NCBI GenBank assembly: GCA_913041095.1
Contig: CAJWIB010000132.1
Location: forward strand, 1-7,127
Length of the DNA: 7,127 bases
Source: an uncultured Rhodospirillaceae bacterium
GTDB lineage: Bacteria > Pseudomonadota > Alphaproteobacteria > Rhodospirillales > UBA2165
Direction of reading: 5' to 3'
Of the stretch, positions 1-6,195 are shown one piece after another; the stretch's first letter is position 1; every line of letters starts with the position of its first letter. The notes under the pieces are model-generated. The model made no database searches and was not told where the DNA came from. It saw only the letters and a list, made by a program, of their open reading frames with translations. Position numbers and translations under genes: made by a program.

Positions 1-281
1 TCGCCAATATTGGCGAGAATACGGTAGCCCGGAGAATCGAGCTCTAACTGTCGGGCGACATTGCCGACGGCGCGGAAAAAACCAGCAATCTCGGCATCAC
101 TAGCAGAAGATGTGAAATCATCCATCGAGACATAGGCGGCCTTGGGGATCACCAGGACATGGATTGGGGCCTGTGGATTAATGTCTTCGAATGCCAGATT
201 GTGATCATCCTCATAGACTTTGGTGCTAGGAATCTCGCCCCGTAAAATTTTAGCAAATATATTTTGGTCGTCGTAAGCCAT
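1..281 (-). CDS. HIT-family (histidine triad) nucleotide-binding protein, 3' part missing
   Basis: I translated this directly from the minus strand starting at the ATG at 281-279; 93 codons are visible and the frame is open to the window edge. The N-terminus has the typical HIT-family start: NIFAKILRGEIPS at residues 7-19, VYEDD at 22-26, AFEDINPQAPIHVLVIPK at 30-47, then RILANIG near the edge. HIT proteins of this HINT-like branch hydrolyse nucleoside phosphoramidates or related AMP conjugates in the cytoplasm; that is family knowledge. The HxHxH triad itself would lie beyond the window, so activity cannot be judged. A good ribosome site, GAGGG (complement of 288-292), lies 6 nt upstream of the ATG. 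The gene follows hisE in the same direction but is separated from it by a terminator-like hairpin, so whether it belongs to the his transcript is open. Family assignment is confident; substrate is not known. Confidence 0.9.
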   Translation of the reverse strand, partial: MAYDDQNIFAKILRGEIPSTKVYEDDHNLAFEDINPQAPIHVLVIPKAAYVSMDDFTSSASDAEIAGFFRAVGNVARQLELDSPGYRILANIG

Positions 282-302
282 TTTTTTCCCTCAATAATTA
301 TC

Positions 303-329
303 AAAAAAAGTGTACCTGGTACACTTTTT
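303..329 (-). terminator. Probable intrinsic terminator after hisE (perfect inverted repeat)
   Basis: Positions 305-316 and 318-329 are perfect 12-bp inverted repeats around a single base at 317. The core is GTGTACC/GGTACAC flanked by A5/T5. Read on the minus strand, the hairpin starts 7 nt after the hisE stop and its 3' arm runs into seven U residues (complement of 303-309), the standard intrinsic-terminator layout. The symmetric A and T tails would also let it act on plus-strand transcripts. The one-base centre means at least one C-G pair must open to form a loop. The core could instead be a protein operator. It ends only 21 nt before the HIT start codon, so read-through or a promoter inside this segment must supply HIT mRNA. 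Confidence 0.7.
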
Positions 330-336
330 GGCTACC

Positions 337-663
337 CTATTTTCCTCTCGAATTTTTTTCCTCAATGCCCGAAGTGCCTTCTCTGGCGGCCAGCTCCACC
401 CAGACATCTTTCGGTTTAATGCCGGCCGCCGCCCACAGTACCAACAGGTGATACAGCAAATCAGCACTTTCCGCCGTAATATTATCCGGCTCACTCAGCG
501 CCGCCGTAAGGGTCTCAACCGCTTCCTCACCAACTTTTCGGGCAATTTCCGGCATACCGGCAGCAAATAGTTTGGCCGTATAAGATGTCGCTGCGTCGGT
601 TCCTTGGCGGCTTTTAATCACCGCATAGAGTCTTTCCAGAATGTCACTATTATCACCACTCAT
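337..663 (-). CDS. hisE: Phosphoribosyl-ATP pyrophosphohydrolase
   Basis: This 108-residue protein hydrolyses phosphoribosyl-ATP to phosphoribosyl-AMP and pyrophosphate, the second step of histidine synthesis, in the cytoplasm. It carries the all-alpha MazG-like PRA-PH signatures: KVGEEAVE at residues 43-50, whose glutamates bind the metal, and ESADLLYHLLVL at 65-76 with the second acidic cluster. The length is normal for a stand-alone HisE, so the next activity (HisI, PRA cyclohydrolase) is not fused here and must be encoded elsewhere. It is the last his gene of the operon, 16 nt after the hisF stop. A weak GGA lies about 10 nt before the ATG. The tail after residue 95 is charged and poorly conserved. 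A terminator-like hairpin follows the stop. Confidence 0.96.
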   Translation of the reverse strand: MSGDNSDILERLYAVIKSRQGTDAATSYTAKLFAAGMPEIARKVGEEAVETLTAALSEPDNITAESADLLYHLLVLWAAAGIKPKDVWVELAAREGTSGIEEKNSRGK

Positions 664-679
664 AACTACATTCCAATTC

Positions 680-1438
680 TTAGGCCAATCTCACCGGAAC
701 ACCGGCGGCTTGCATGTGGGTTTTGGTTTCTTGAATACTATAGGTCCCGAAGTGAAAAATCGAGGCCGCTAATACAGCGCTGGCGTGACCTTCGGTTACT
801 CCTTCAACCATATGATCGAGTGTGCCGACGCCACCTGAGGCAATCACCGGGATTGAAATCGCATCGGCTATGGCGCGGGTCAGCGGAATATCAAAGCCGG
901 ATTTGGTGCCATCTCTGTCCATCGAGGTCAGCAATATTTCACCGGCACCATACTCGGCCATGCGTTCCGCCCAGCCAATGGCTTCAATGCCGGTTTCCTT
1001 ACGGCCGCCATGGGTAAAAATTTCGAAGTGGTCGCCCATTTTCTTGGCATCGACCGCGACTACGATACATTGACTGCCGAATTTAAGCGCTGCATCACGG
1101 ACAAACTCCGGATTAGCAATAGCCGCCGAGTTGATCGACACTTTATCCGCACCCGCCAATAAAAGCTTTCTAATGTCATCGACCGTGCGTACGCCGCCAC
1201 CGACGGTGACCGGCATGAAACATTGCTCGGCTGTCTGCGCAACAACGTCAAAGATCGTCTCGCGGTCTTCGTGGCTCGCCGTAATATCCAAAAAGGTAAG
1301 CTCGTCAGCCCCGGCAGCATCATAAACCTTGGCCTGCTCGACCGGATCACCAGCATCGACAAGATCAACAAAGTTAACGCCTTTAACAACACGGCCTTTA
1401 TCAACATCGAGGCAAGGTATAATGCGAATTTTAAGCAT
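680..1438 (-). CDS. hisF: Imidazole glycerol phosphate synthase, cyclase subunit
   Basis: HisF is the (beta/alpha)8-barrel half of IGP synthase. It takes ammonia released by HisH and turns PRFAR into imidazole glycerol phosphate plus AICAR, the latter feeding purine synthesis. I chose the ATG at 1438 because it gives the canonical MLKIRIIPCLDV start and 252 residues, the usual length, with AGGA 8 nt upstream. The ATG directly before it (1441) is also usable. With the 1438 start, the catalytic aspartates fall at the classical positions D11 (in CLDV) and D130 (in VVAVDAKK). Phosphate-binding loops GGGVR (80-84) and ASGGVGT are present. The start overlaps the end of hisA by 8 nt, suggesting coupled translation. 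Confidence 0.97.
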   Translation of the reverse strand: MLKIRIIPCLDVDKGRVVKGVNFVDLVDAGDPVEQAKVYDAAGADELTFLDITASHEDRETIFDVVAQTAEQCFMPVTVGGGVRTVDDIRKLLLAGADKVSINSAAIANPEFVRDAALKFGSQCIVVAVDAKKMGDHFEIFTHGGRKETGIEAIGWAERMAEYGAGEILLTSMDRDGTKSGFDIPLTRAIADAISIPVIASGGVGTLDHMVEGVTEGHASAVLAASIFHFGTYSIQETKTHMQAAGVPVRLA

Positions 1439-2168
1439 CATTATCTTCCTGCAGCAAAGCAATGGCTTGGGTTGGATCTATGGCGCCATCATAAACGGCC
1501 CGGCCCGAAATCACACCTTCAAGCAAATCGCCACCCGCATCCTTAAGCGCCTGCAGATCTGCCATCGATGACACACCGCCTGACACAATCACCGGAATAG
1601 AAATCGCCTTGGCGAGCCTGATCGTCTCTTCGGTGTTGGGACCGGTCATTAAACCGTCCCGGTCAATATCGGTATAGATAATTGCCGTCACCCCAGCATC
1701 TTCAAATTTTCGCGCCAGATCGAGAGCCGTGATTTCTGAAACTTCGGCCCAGCCTTCGACAGCGACAAAGCCGCCTTTGGCATCAATACCAACAGCCACT
1801 TGATCCGGGAATACCCGGCAGGCCTGTTTAACCAGGTCTGGGTTTTTAAGTGCGACCGTACCGAGAATCACACGCGTGATGCCTTTCTTCAGCCAGGTTT
1901 CGATGGTTGCCAGATCACGGATGCCGCCACCAAGCTCAACTTTCATAGTGGTTACTTCAAGAATGCCATCGACGGCGGTGCCATTAACCGGCTCCCCGAC
2001 AAAGGCACCGTTGAGATCAACCACATGCAACCAGGTGCAGCCGGCTTCCTGGAACAACAAGGCTTGCGCTGCCGGATCATCACCAAACACGGTTGTTTGA
2101 TCCATCTCACCCCGGAGCAAGCGGACACATTGTCCGTCTTTGAGATCAATGGCGGGGAAAAAGATCAT
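1431..2168 (-). CDS. hisA: ProFAR isomerase, 1-(5-phosphoribosyl)-5-[(phosphoribosylamino)methylideneamino]imidazole-4-carboxamide isomerase
   Basis: HisA opens the ribose of ProFAR by an Amadori rearrangement to give PRFAR, the substrate of HisHF. It is a half-barrel-duplicated (beta/alpha)8 protein of 245 residues from the ATG at 2168, the usual size. The general acid/base pair is visible: D8 in FPAIDLKDG and D129 in VGIDAKGG. Phosphate-binding loops are GGGIRD (80-85) and SGGVSS near the C-terminus; IYTDIDRDGLMTGPN is the conserved C-half loop. A GTG six codons upstream (2186) is in frame, but the MIFFPAIDL start fits the family. The chosen ATG overlaps the hisH TGA as ATGA (4 nt), a translational-coupling arrangement; only a weak GGA-type ribosome site precedes it. 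Confidence 0.97.
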   Translation of the reverse strand: MIFFPAIDLKDGQCVRLLRGEMDQTTVFGDDPAAQALLFQEAGCTWLHVVDLNGAFVGEPVNGTAVDGILEVTTMKVELGGGIRDLATIETWLKKGITRVILGTVALKNPDLVKQACRVFPDQVAVGIDAKGGFVAVEGWAEVSEITALDLARKFEDAGVTAIIYTDIDRDGLMTGPNTEETIRLAKAISIPVIVSGGVSSMADLQALKDAGGDLLEGVISGRAVYDGAIDPTQAIALLQEDNDA

Positions 2169-2818
2169 GCTGGTTGTCCGTCCCACTTTAAAAAATTTTC
2201 GATAAAGGCCAAGCCGAACTGCTGACTTTTTTCCGGATGAAACTGAGTGCCGATCATATTGTCACGACCGACTATCGCCGTCACTTTCCCGCCATAGTCG
2301 ACGCTCGCCAAAACGTTCTCCGAATTAGCCGCGGCAAAATGATAGGAATGAACAAAATACGCATGTACATCGATCTCAAAGCCCTGCAGCACCGGATGCA
2401 CACCCGCAACGAATTCTAGCGCGTTCCAACCTATGTGAGGGATTTTTAAAGTAGCGTCATTGGGTTTGATCTCAACAACTTCACCACCAATCCAGTCAAA
2501 GCCAGCCGTCTCACCATGTTCACGGCCGAGCGTTGCCATCAATTGCATACCAACGCAAATACCTAGAAAAGGTTTTTTGGCATTGATCACCTGTTCTTCA
2601 AGCGCCTCGATCATGCCCGGCACCGCTTCGAGCCCCGCTTTGCAATCAGCAAAGGCGCCGACACCCGGCAACACAATGTGGCTGGCATCCTTGAGCGCGC
2701 CCGGATCATTGCTCACCAAAACGTCTTCAACTCTGGCATGTTCAAAGGCTTTGGCCACCGAGCGTAAATTGCCGGAGCCATAATCAATAATAACAGTCAT
2801 TTTATTTATCTGGGCCAT
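2165..2818 (-). CDS. hisH: Imidazole glycerol phosphate synthase, glutamine amidotransferase subunit
   Basis: HisH is the class I glutaminase that hydrolyses glutamine and channels ammonia into HisF. The triad is intact: nucleophile C88 in GICVGMQ, and H194 and E196 in FHPEKSQ. The oxyanion-strand motif LPGVGAF sits at 50-56. I chose the ATG at 2818 (MAQINKMTVIIDYG..., 217 residues) rather than the conserved-looking ATG at 2800 (211 residues). The 2818 ATG has a strong GGAGGG ribosome site 8 nt upstream and overlaps the preceding stop as TAATG, while 2800 has no ribosome site. Either start leaves the whole domain intact. The partner hisF lies two genes downstream, and hisA begins inside the hisH stop codon. 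Confidence 0.96.
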   Translation of the reverse strand: MAQINKMTVIIDYGSGNLRSVAKAFEHARVEDVLVSNDPGALKDASHIVLPGVGAFADCKAGLEAVPGMIEALEEQVINAKKPFLGICVGMQLMATLGREHGETAGFDWIGGEVVEIKPNDATLKIPHIGWNALEFVAGVHPVLQGFEIDVHAYFVHSYHFAAANSENVLASVDYGGKVTAIVGRDNMIGTQFHPEKSQQFGLAFIENFLKWDGQPA

Positions 2819-3231
2819 TACCACGGCCCTCCAGCACGATTCATAAATTCTGCTGCCGGTGCTGCCGGTTGAACCATCAGATAACGGGCGAGGGCGGTTT
2901 CTTTATTGTTCGCCACCATCACTGCGCGTTCTTTAAAGCCTTGCTTGGCCAATTTACGGCGGCGGAGGTCATTAGCCGTCCAGCCGATAATCAACGCCAG
3001 GGCTAAAGATGCGGTCGATTGCACGAACTCATTACCGCCTGCCCGCGCCAAGACCCAGCCCAGCACAATATTAGCAACGGCAAAAGCGATTGCCCAGAAC
3101 CATAGGTGGTGCCAGAGAGCCCAGATCACCGAGAAAAAAAAGCCCGGCCAGCTGAAACCTTCTTTAACCGGCACAGCTTCGGCTGCCGCGTTTTTGCTTT
3201 TTGACGGCTGATGTAAGGTATAAATGCGCAT
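2818..3231 (-). CDS. DUF2628-family small membrane protein of unknown function
   Basis: This 137-residue protein matches my recollection of the DUF2628 family: an MRIYTLH start, a KEGFSWPGFFFSVIWALWHH block at residues 23-42, two or three hydrophobic segments (about 28-40, 42-62 and 70-86), then a basic NDLRRRKLAKQGF stretch at 87-99 and a soluble tail. It is probably an inner-membrane protein with no signal peptide; topology cannot be fixed from sequence alone. No catalytic motif is visible and the function is unknown. It sits between hisB (12-nt gap) and hisH (TAATG overlap), with the hisH ribosome site inside its 3' end, so it is translated as part of the his operon. An AGAAG ribosome site overlaps the hisB stop, 9 nt before its ATG. 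A tie to histidine metabolism is suggested only by position. Confidence 0.85.
   Translation of the reverse strand: MRIYTLHQPSKSKNAAAEAVPVKEGFSWPGFFFSVIWALWHHLWFWAIAFAVANIVLGWVLARAGGNEFVQSTASLALALIIGWTANDLRRRKLAKQGFKERAVMVANNKETALARYLMVQPAAPAAEFMNRAGGPW
2827..2832 (-). promoter_or_regulatory. Ribosome binding site deciding the hisH start
   Basis: The complement of 2827-2832 reads GGAGGG, a near-perfect Shine-Dalgarno sequence, 8 nt before the ATG at 2818. It lies inside the last codons of the DUF2628 gene (the GGPW C-terminus). Ribosomes finishing that gene therefore sit on the hisH initiation site. This is the strongest ribosome site I see in the his operon. Confidence 0.8.
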
Positions 3232-3243
3232 GGCTTGAAACTT

Positions 3244-3867
3244 CTATTTGTTGTCCGACAAAGTACCCTTGGTCGATGGCACGGAATCAGCAGCCCGCTC
3301 GTCAATCGCTATGGCCTGACGAAGTGCCCGGGCGAGCGCTTTATAGCTCGATTCAATAATATGGTGATCGTTCTCACCATAAAAATTTTCGACATGCAAA
3401 GTCAGGCCCGCTGACTGAGCAAAGGCCTGAAACCATTCGCGAAACAGTTCGGTATCAAACTCACCGACTTTGGGACGTGAGAAACCAACTTTCCAAGTCA
3501 GGCTGGGCCGGTTTGAACAATCAACCACCGCGCGGGTCAAGGCTTCGTCCAACGGACAATGGGCGACGCCAAAACGGGTGATGCCGGCCCGGTCACCAAG
3601 CGCCTGCTTGACCGCTTCACCAATGGCAATGCCGGTGTCTTCGGTGGAGTGGTGAAAATCAATGTGAGTATCGCCCTCGGCTTTGACGTCTAGATCCATC
3701 AAACTGTGACGGGACAGCTGTTCCAACATGTGATCGAGAAAACCGATCCCGGTTGAAACATTGTATGCGCCGGTGCCGTCAAGATTGACGGACACGCTGA
3801 TCCGCGTTTCATTCGTATTGCGCTCAACGCTGGCAATACGGTCATTTGGGCTGTTTAAAGTGCCCAT
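3244..3867 (-). CDS. hisB: Imidazoleglycerol-phosphate dehydratase
   Basis: HisB dehydrates imidazole glycerol phosphate to imidazole acetol phosphate using two Mn ions in a 24-mer. The 207-residue protein is the monofunctional form, with no histidinol-phosphatase domain. The two metal-binding signatures are intact: HHSTED at residues 72-77 and NDHHIIE at 166-172. GFLDHMLEQLSRHS at 42-55 is also typical. The motif usually written DxSGRP reads DCSNRP here, a mild deviation. The N-terminal 10-12 residues and the C-terminal 20 or so are variable. The chosen ATG at 3867 has GGAG (complement of 3876-3879) 8 nt upstream. It is the first gene of the his operon and is transcribed divergently from hslV. 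Confidence 0.96.
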   Translation of the reverse strand: MGTLNSPNDRIASVERNTNETRISVSVNLDGTGAYNVSTGIGFLDHMLEQLSRHSLMDLDVKAEGDTHIDFHHSTEDTGIAIGEAVKQALGDRAGITRFGVAHCPLDEALTRAVVDCSNRPSLTWKVGFSRPKVGEFDTELFREWFQAFAQSAGLTLHVENFYGENDHHIIESSYKALARALRQAIAIDERAADSVPSTKGTLSDNK

Positions 3868-4071
3868 TTTACCTACTCCAATTGATTTCCTTAAGTAAAG
3901 TCGCGCTCTTGTAACAGGAACAAAGGATTTTAGCTAGATTTTTACAATAAATCGTAAATATCCTGGCCAAGCCCTCCTGTACCGGGGCTCCCGAATTCCA
4001 GAACCATTGACTGCAAGCCATTTAGAAACTACATCCCCCTAACAGACTGAATCCTGAAAAGGTTAAAAACC
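3868..4071. promoter_or_regulatory. Divergent hisB / hslV intergenic control region
   Basis: These 204 nt must carry the promoters for the his operon (leftward) and hslVU (rightward). An AT-rich core at about 3926-3960 is the likeliest promoter zone. TTGTAA at 3909-3914 followed after 16 nt by TAGCTA (3931-3936) is a weak rightward sigma-70-like pair, and the same palindromic TAGCTA could serve leftward. I see no strong consensus promoter. There is no histidine-codon-rich leader peptide, so classical his attenuation is not supported. The hslV ribosome site is AAAAGG at 4057-4062, 9 nt before its ATG. A 5-bp inverted repeat, AGCCC (3970-3974) / GGGCT (3985-3989), is too weak to call. Confidence 0.55.
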
Positions 4072-4644
4072 ATGGCCGACACCAACAGCCACGATAGCAA
4101 TTACCCAAACTGGCATGCAACGACCATCTTGTGTGTCCGCAAAGGCAGCGATGTCGTGGTAGCCGGCGATGGCCAGGTCAGCATGGGCGACACCGTTGTA
4201 AAAGCCAATGCGATGAAAGTGCGCCGCCTCCACAATGACACGGTAATTACCGGTTTTGCCGGCGCGACCGCCGATGCTTTTACGCTGTTTGAACGGCTTG
4301 AAGCTAAGCTCGATCAACACCCCGGTCAGCTAACCCGCGCTTGCGTTGAGCTTGCCAAAGACTGGCGGACAGATCGCTATTTGCGTCGCCTTGAAGCGAT
4401 GATGGCGGTGGCGGATGAAAAAGTATCGCTGATTGTATCTGGCACCGGTGATGTGCTGGAGCCTGAAGATGGCCTGATCGGCATCGGCTCCGGCGGTAAT
4501 TATGCTTTAGCGGCGGCTCGTGCACTGACAGATCGCGATGATATGAACGCCGAAGATATTGCCCGCAAAGCGATGGAAATCGCCGCCGGTATTTGCGTCT
4601 ATACCAACGAAAATGTCGTTATCGAAAAACTTGAATCGAAATGA
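4072..4644 (+). CDS. hslV: ATP-dependent protease HslVU, peptidase subunit HslV (ClpQ)
   Basis: HslV is the proteasome-beta-like threonine peptidase that forms a double hexamer and degrades proteins fed to it by HslU. The 190-residue sequence contains ATTILCVRKG (16-25), DGQVSMGDTV, FAGATADAFTLFERLEAKL, DWRTDRYLRRLEAMM and GSGGNYALAAARAL, all family hallmarks. By alignment from memory with the E. coli enzyme (MTTIVSV...), the nucleophile is T17, so 16 residues ending in NWHA must be removed to expose it. A WHG leader is known to me from alphaproteobacterial HslV; here the residue before T17 is alanine. The ATG at 4072 has AAAAGG 9 nt upstream. hslU follows after 6 nt. Regulation by heat shock is typical of the family but not proven by this sequence. 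Confidence 0.97.
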   Translation: MADTNSHDSNYPNWHATTILCVRKGSDVVVAGDGQVSMGDTVVKANAMKVRRLHNDTVITGFAGATADAFTLFERLEAKLDQHPGQLTRACVELAKDWRTDRYLRRLEAMMAVADEKVSLIVSGTGDVLEPEDGLIGIGSGGNYALAAARALTDRDDMNAEDIARKAMEIAAGICVYTNENVVIEKLESK

Positions 4645-4650
4645 GCTCAA

Positions 4651-6030
4651 ATGTCTAGCGTTCCCCTAACTGATACCAATTCAATCACTGCCGCGAAGCC
4701 GGCGAACAAAAAACCGGCGACCTCGAGTTTCTCGCCCCGGGAAATCGTTTCCGAGCTCGACCGCTATATCATCGGCCAAAACGATGCAAAGCGCGCGGTT
4801 GCCGTAGCTTTGCGGAACCGCTGGCGGCGTCAGCAATTGGATGATGATCTCAGAGAAGAAGTGCTGCCAAAAAATATTCTGATGATGGGCCCGACCGGGG
4901 TTGGTAAAACCGAGATTGCCCGCCGACTCGCCAAACTTGCGCAGGCGCCGTTCATCAAAATCGAAGCAACTAAGTTTACCGAAGTTGGCTATGTCGGCCG
5001 TGATGTCGAGTCCATTGTACGTGATTTGATGGAAACCGCCATTCATGAATGCCGAGAACGTTTGCGCAAACAGGTAATCGCAAAAGCCGAAATTCTCGCC
5101 GAGGAGCGCGTGCTTAATGCTTTGGTCGGCGATAACGCCAGCCAGGACACTCGCCAGAAGTTCCGCAAGATGCTGCGTGAAGGTGAGCTGGATGAGAAAG
5201 AAATTGAAGTCGATGTTGTGGAATCCAATGTCGCCGGCATGCCAACCTTTGATATTCCGGGTATGCCCGGAGCCCAAATGGGCATGCTCAATATAGGTAA
5301 TATGATGGGCAAAGCCTTTGGCCAGCAAACCATGCTGAAACGCATGACGGTTTCTGATTCTTATGAAATTCTAATGGATGAAGAAAGCGATAAGCTGCTG
5401 GATGAAGACCTTGTCATCAAGGAAGCTGCCGATAATGTTGAAAATAACGGCATCGTTTTCTTAGACGAGATCGATAAAATCACCGCCCGCTCTGATGCCC
5501 GGGGCGGTGATGTCAGCCGCGAAGGTGTGCAGCGCGATCTGCTGCCTCTCATTGAGGGCACCACAGTGACGACCAAATACGGCACCATTAAAACTGATCA
5601 CATTCTGTTTATCGCCTCGGGCGCGTTTCATCTCGCCAAGCCGGCCGATCTTTTGCCCGAACTCCAGGGCCGCCTGCCAATCCGGGTTGAACTTAGGGCA
5701 CTAACTGAAGAAGATTTTGTCCGCATCCTGACCGAGCCCGAAGCCAGCCTGATCAAACAATATGTCGCGCTGATGGGTACCGAGGAGGTAACGCTGGAAT
5801 TTACCGATGAAGCCGTACAAGAGCTTGCCAAACTCGCAGCCGAAATTAACTCGGTGGTGGAGAATATCGGCGCAAGGCGACTTCATACGGTGATGGAGAA
5901 ACTCTTGGAAGAGATCAGCTTCACAGCGACCGACCGCGGCGGCGAAACTGTCATTATCAATGCTGAACTCGTCCAAGAACGCGTCGGTGATCTCGTTAAG
6001 GGCGGCGATCTATCGAAGTTTATTTTGTAG
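4651..6030 (+). CDS. hslU: ATP-dependent protease HslVU, ATPase/unfoldase subunit HslU (ClpY)
   Basis: HslU is the hexameric AAA+ unfoldase that recognises and threads substrates into HslV. The 459-residue protein shows Walker A GPTGVGKT (80-87), the substrate-gripping pore loop GYVG (113-116), an intermediate domain from about 120 to 250, Walker B FLDEIDK (270-276), the IASGAFH segment (321-327) next to the DLLPELQGRLPIRVEL arginine-bearing stretch, and the sensor-2 motif GARRLH (407-412). The C-terminus LSKFIL is the conserved tail that inserts into HslV. It is about 16 residues longer than the E. coli protein, mainly because of a Ser/Thr/Ala/Lys-rich N-terminal extension before SFSPREIVSELDRYIIGQ. 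It starts 6 nt after the hslV stop with only a weak ribosome site, so translation is probably coupled. A stem-loop follows the stop. Confidence 0.98.
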   Translation: MSSVPLTDTNSITAAKPANKKPATSSFSPREIVSELDRYIIGQNDAKRAVAVALRNRWRRQQLDDDLREEVLPKNILMMGPTGVGKTEIARRLAKLAQAPFIKIEATKFTEVGYVGRDVESIVRDLMETAIHECRERLRKQVIAKAEILAEERVLNALVGDNASQDTRQKFRKMLREGELDEKEIEVDVVESNVAGMPTFDIPGMPGAQMGMLNIGNMMGKAFGQQTMLKRMTVSDSYEILMDEESDKLLDEDLVIKEAADNVENNGIVFLDEIDKITARSDARGGDVSREGVQRDLLPLIEGTTVTTKYGTIKTDHILFIASGAFHLAKPADLLPELQGRLPIRVELRALTEEDFVRILTEPEASLIKQYVALMGTEEVTLEFTDEAVQELAKLAAEINSVVENIGARRLHTVMEKLLEEISFTATDRGGETVIINAELVQERVGDLVKGGDLSKFIL

Positions 6031-6042
6031 GGTATTAAAATT

Positions 6043-6075
6043 CCGCCGTTCAAATCTTAGAACAATTTGCGGCGG
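6043..6075 (+). terminator. Stem-loop after hslU, possible transcript end
   Basis: Twelve nt past the hslU stop, CCGCCG (6043-6048) pairs with CGGCGG (6070-6075). After a 2-nt bulge, CAAAT (6051-6055) pairs with ATTTG (6065-6069), leaving a 9-nt loop. That makes 11 base pairs, 6 of them all G-C. The plus strand after the stem reads TTCCCTAAC, so the U-tract of a standard intrinsic terminator is missing. It may be a weak or Rho-assisted terminator, or a 3'-end stabiliser for hslVU mRNA. On the minus strand it would be followed by an AATTTTAAT stretch. Confidence 0.5.
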
Positions 6076-6195
6076 TTCCCTAACAGCTCCAAAATAATGC
6101 ATGTATTCAATTGGGTATCGGGGGATGGCTGGGGCGCAATAATCTTAAACCCTTGACCACAATGTGGATTTCCTGATTTTCGTCGTTGATAATCT

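Noticed and set aside
2165..2186. Upstream in-frame GTG (2186) as the hisA start.
   Set aside because: It would add six residues before the conserved MIFFPAID start and deepen the overlap with hisH. The ATGA junction at 2168 fits the family length and the coupling pattern better.
1800..2225. A 141-codon plus-strand frame opposite hisA and hisH, and a similar one at 604-1017 opposite hisF.
   Set aside because: Both are shadows of confidently identified genes on the other strand, with low-complexity or unfamiliar products.
3970..3989. Inverted repeat AGCCC/GGGCT in the hisB-hslV spacer.
   Set aside because: Only 5 bp with a 10-nt loop and no U-tract; arms this short are expected by chance.
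3942..4007. A 21-codon minus-strand reading frame (MVLEFGSPGTGG...) in the hisB leader region that could be a leader peptide.
   Set aside because: It has no ribosome binding site before its ATG, contains no histidine codons, and is not followed by clear attenuator hairpins. A frame this short is expected by chance.
4681..5328. A long 215-codon minus-strand frame opposite hslU.
   Set aside because: It is antisense to an unmistakable hslU, resembles no family I know, and is explained by the codon bias of hslU.
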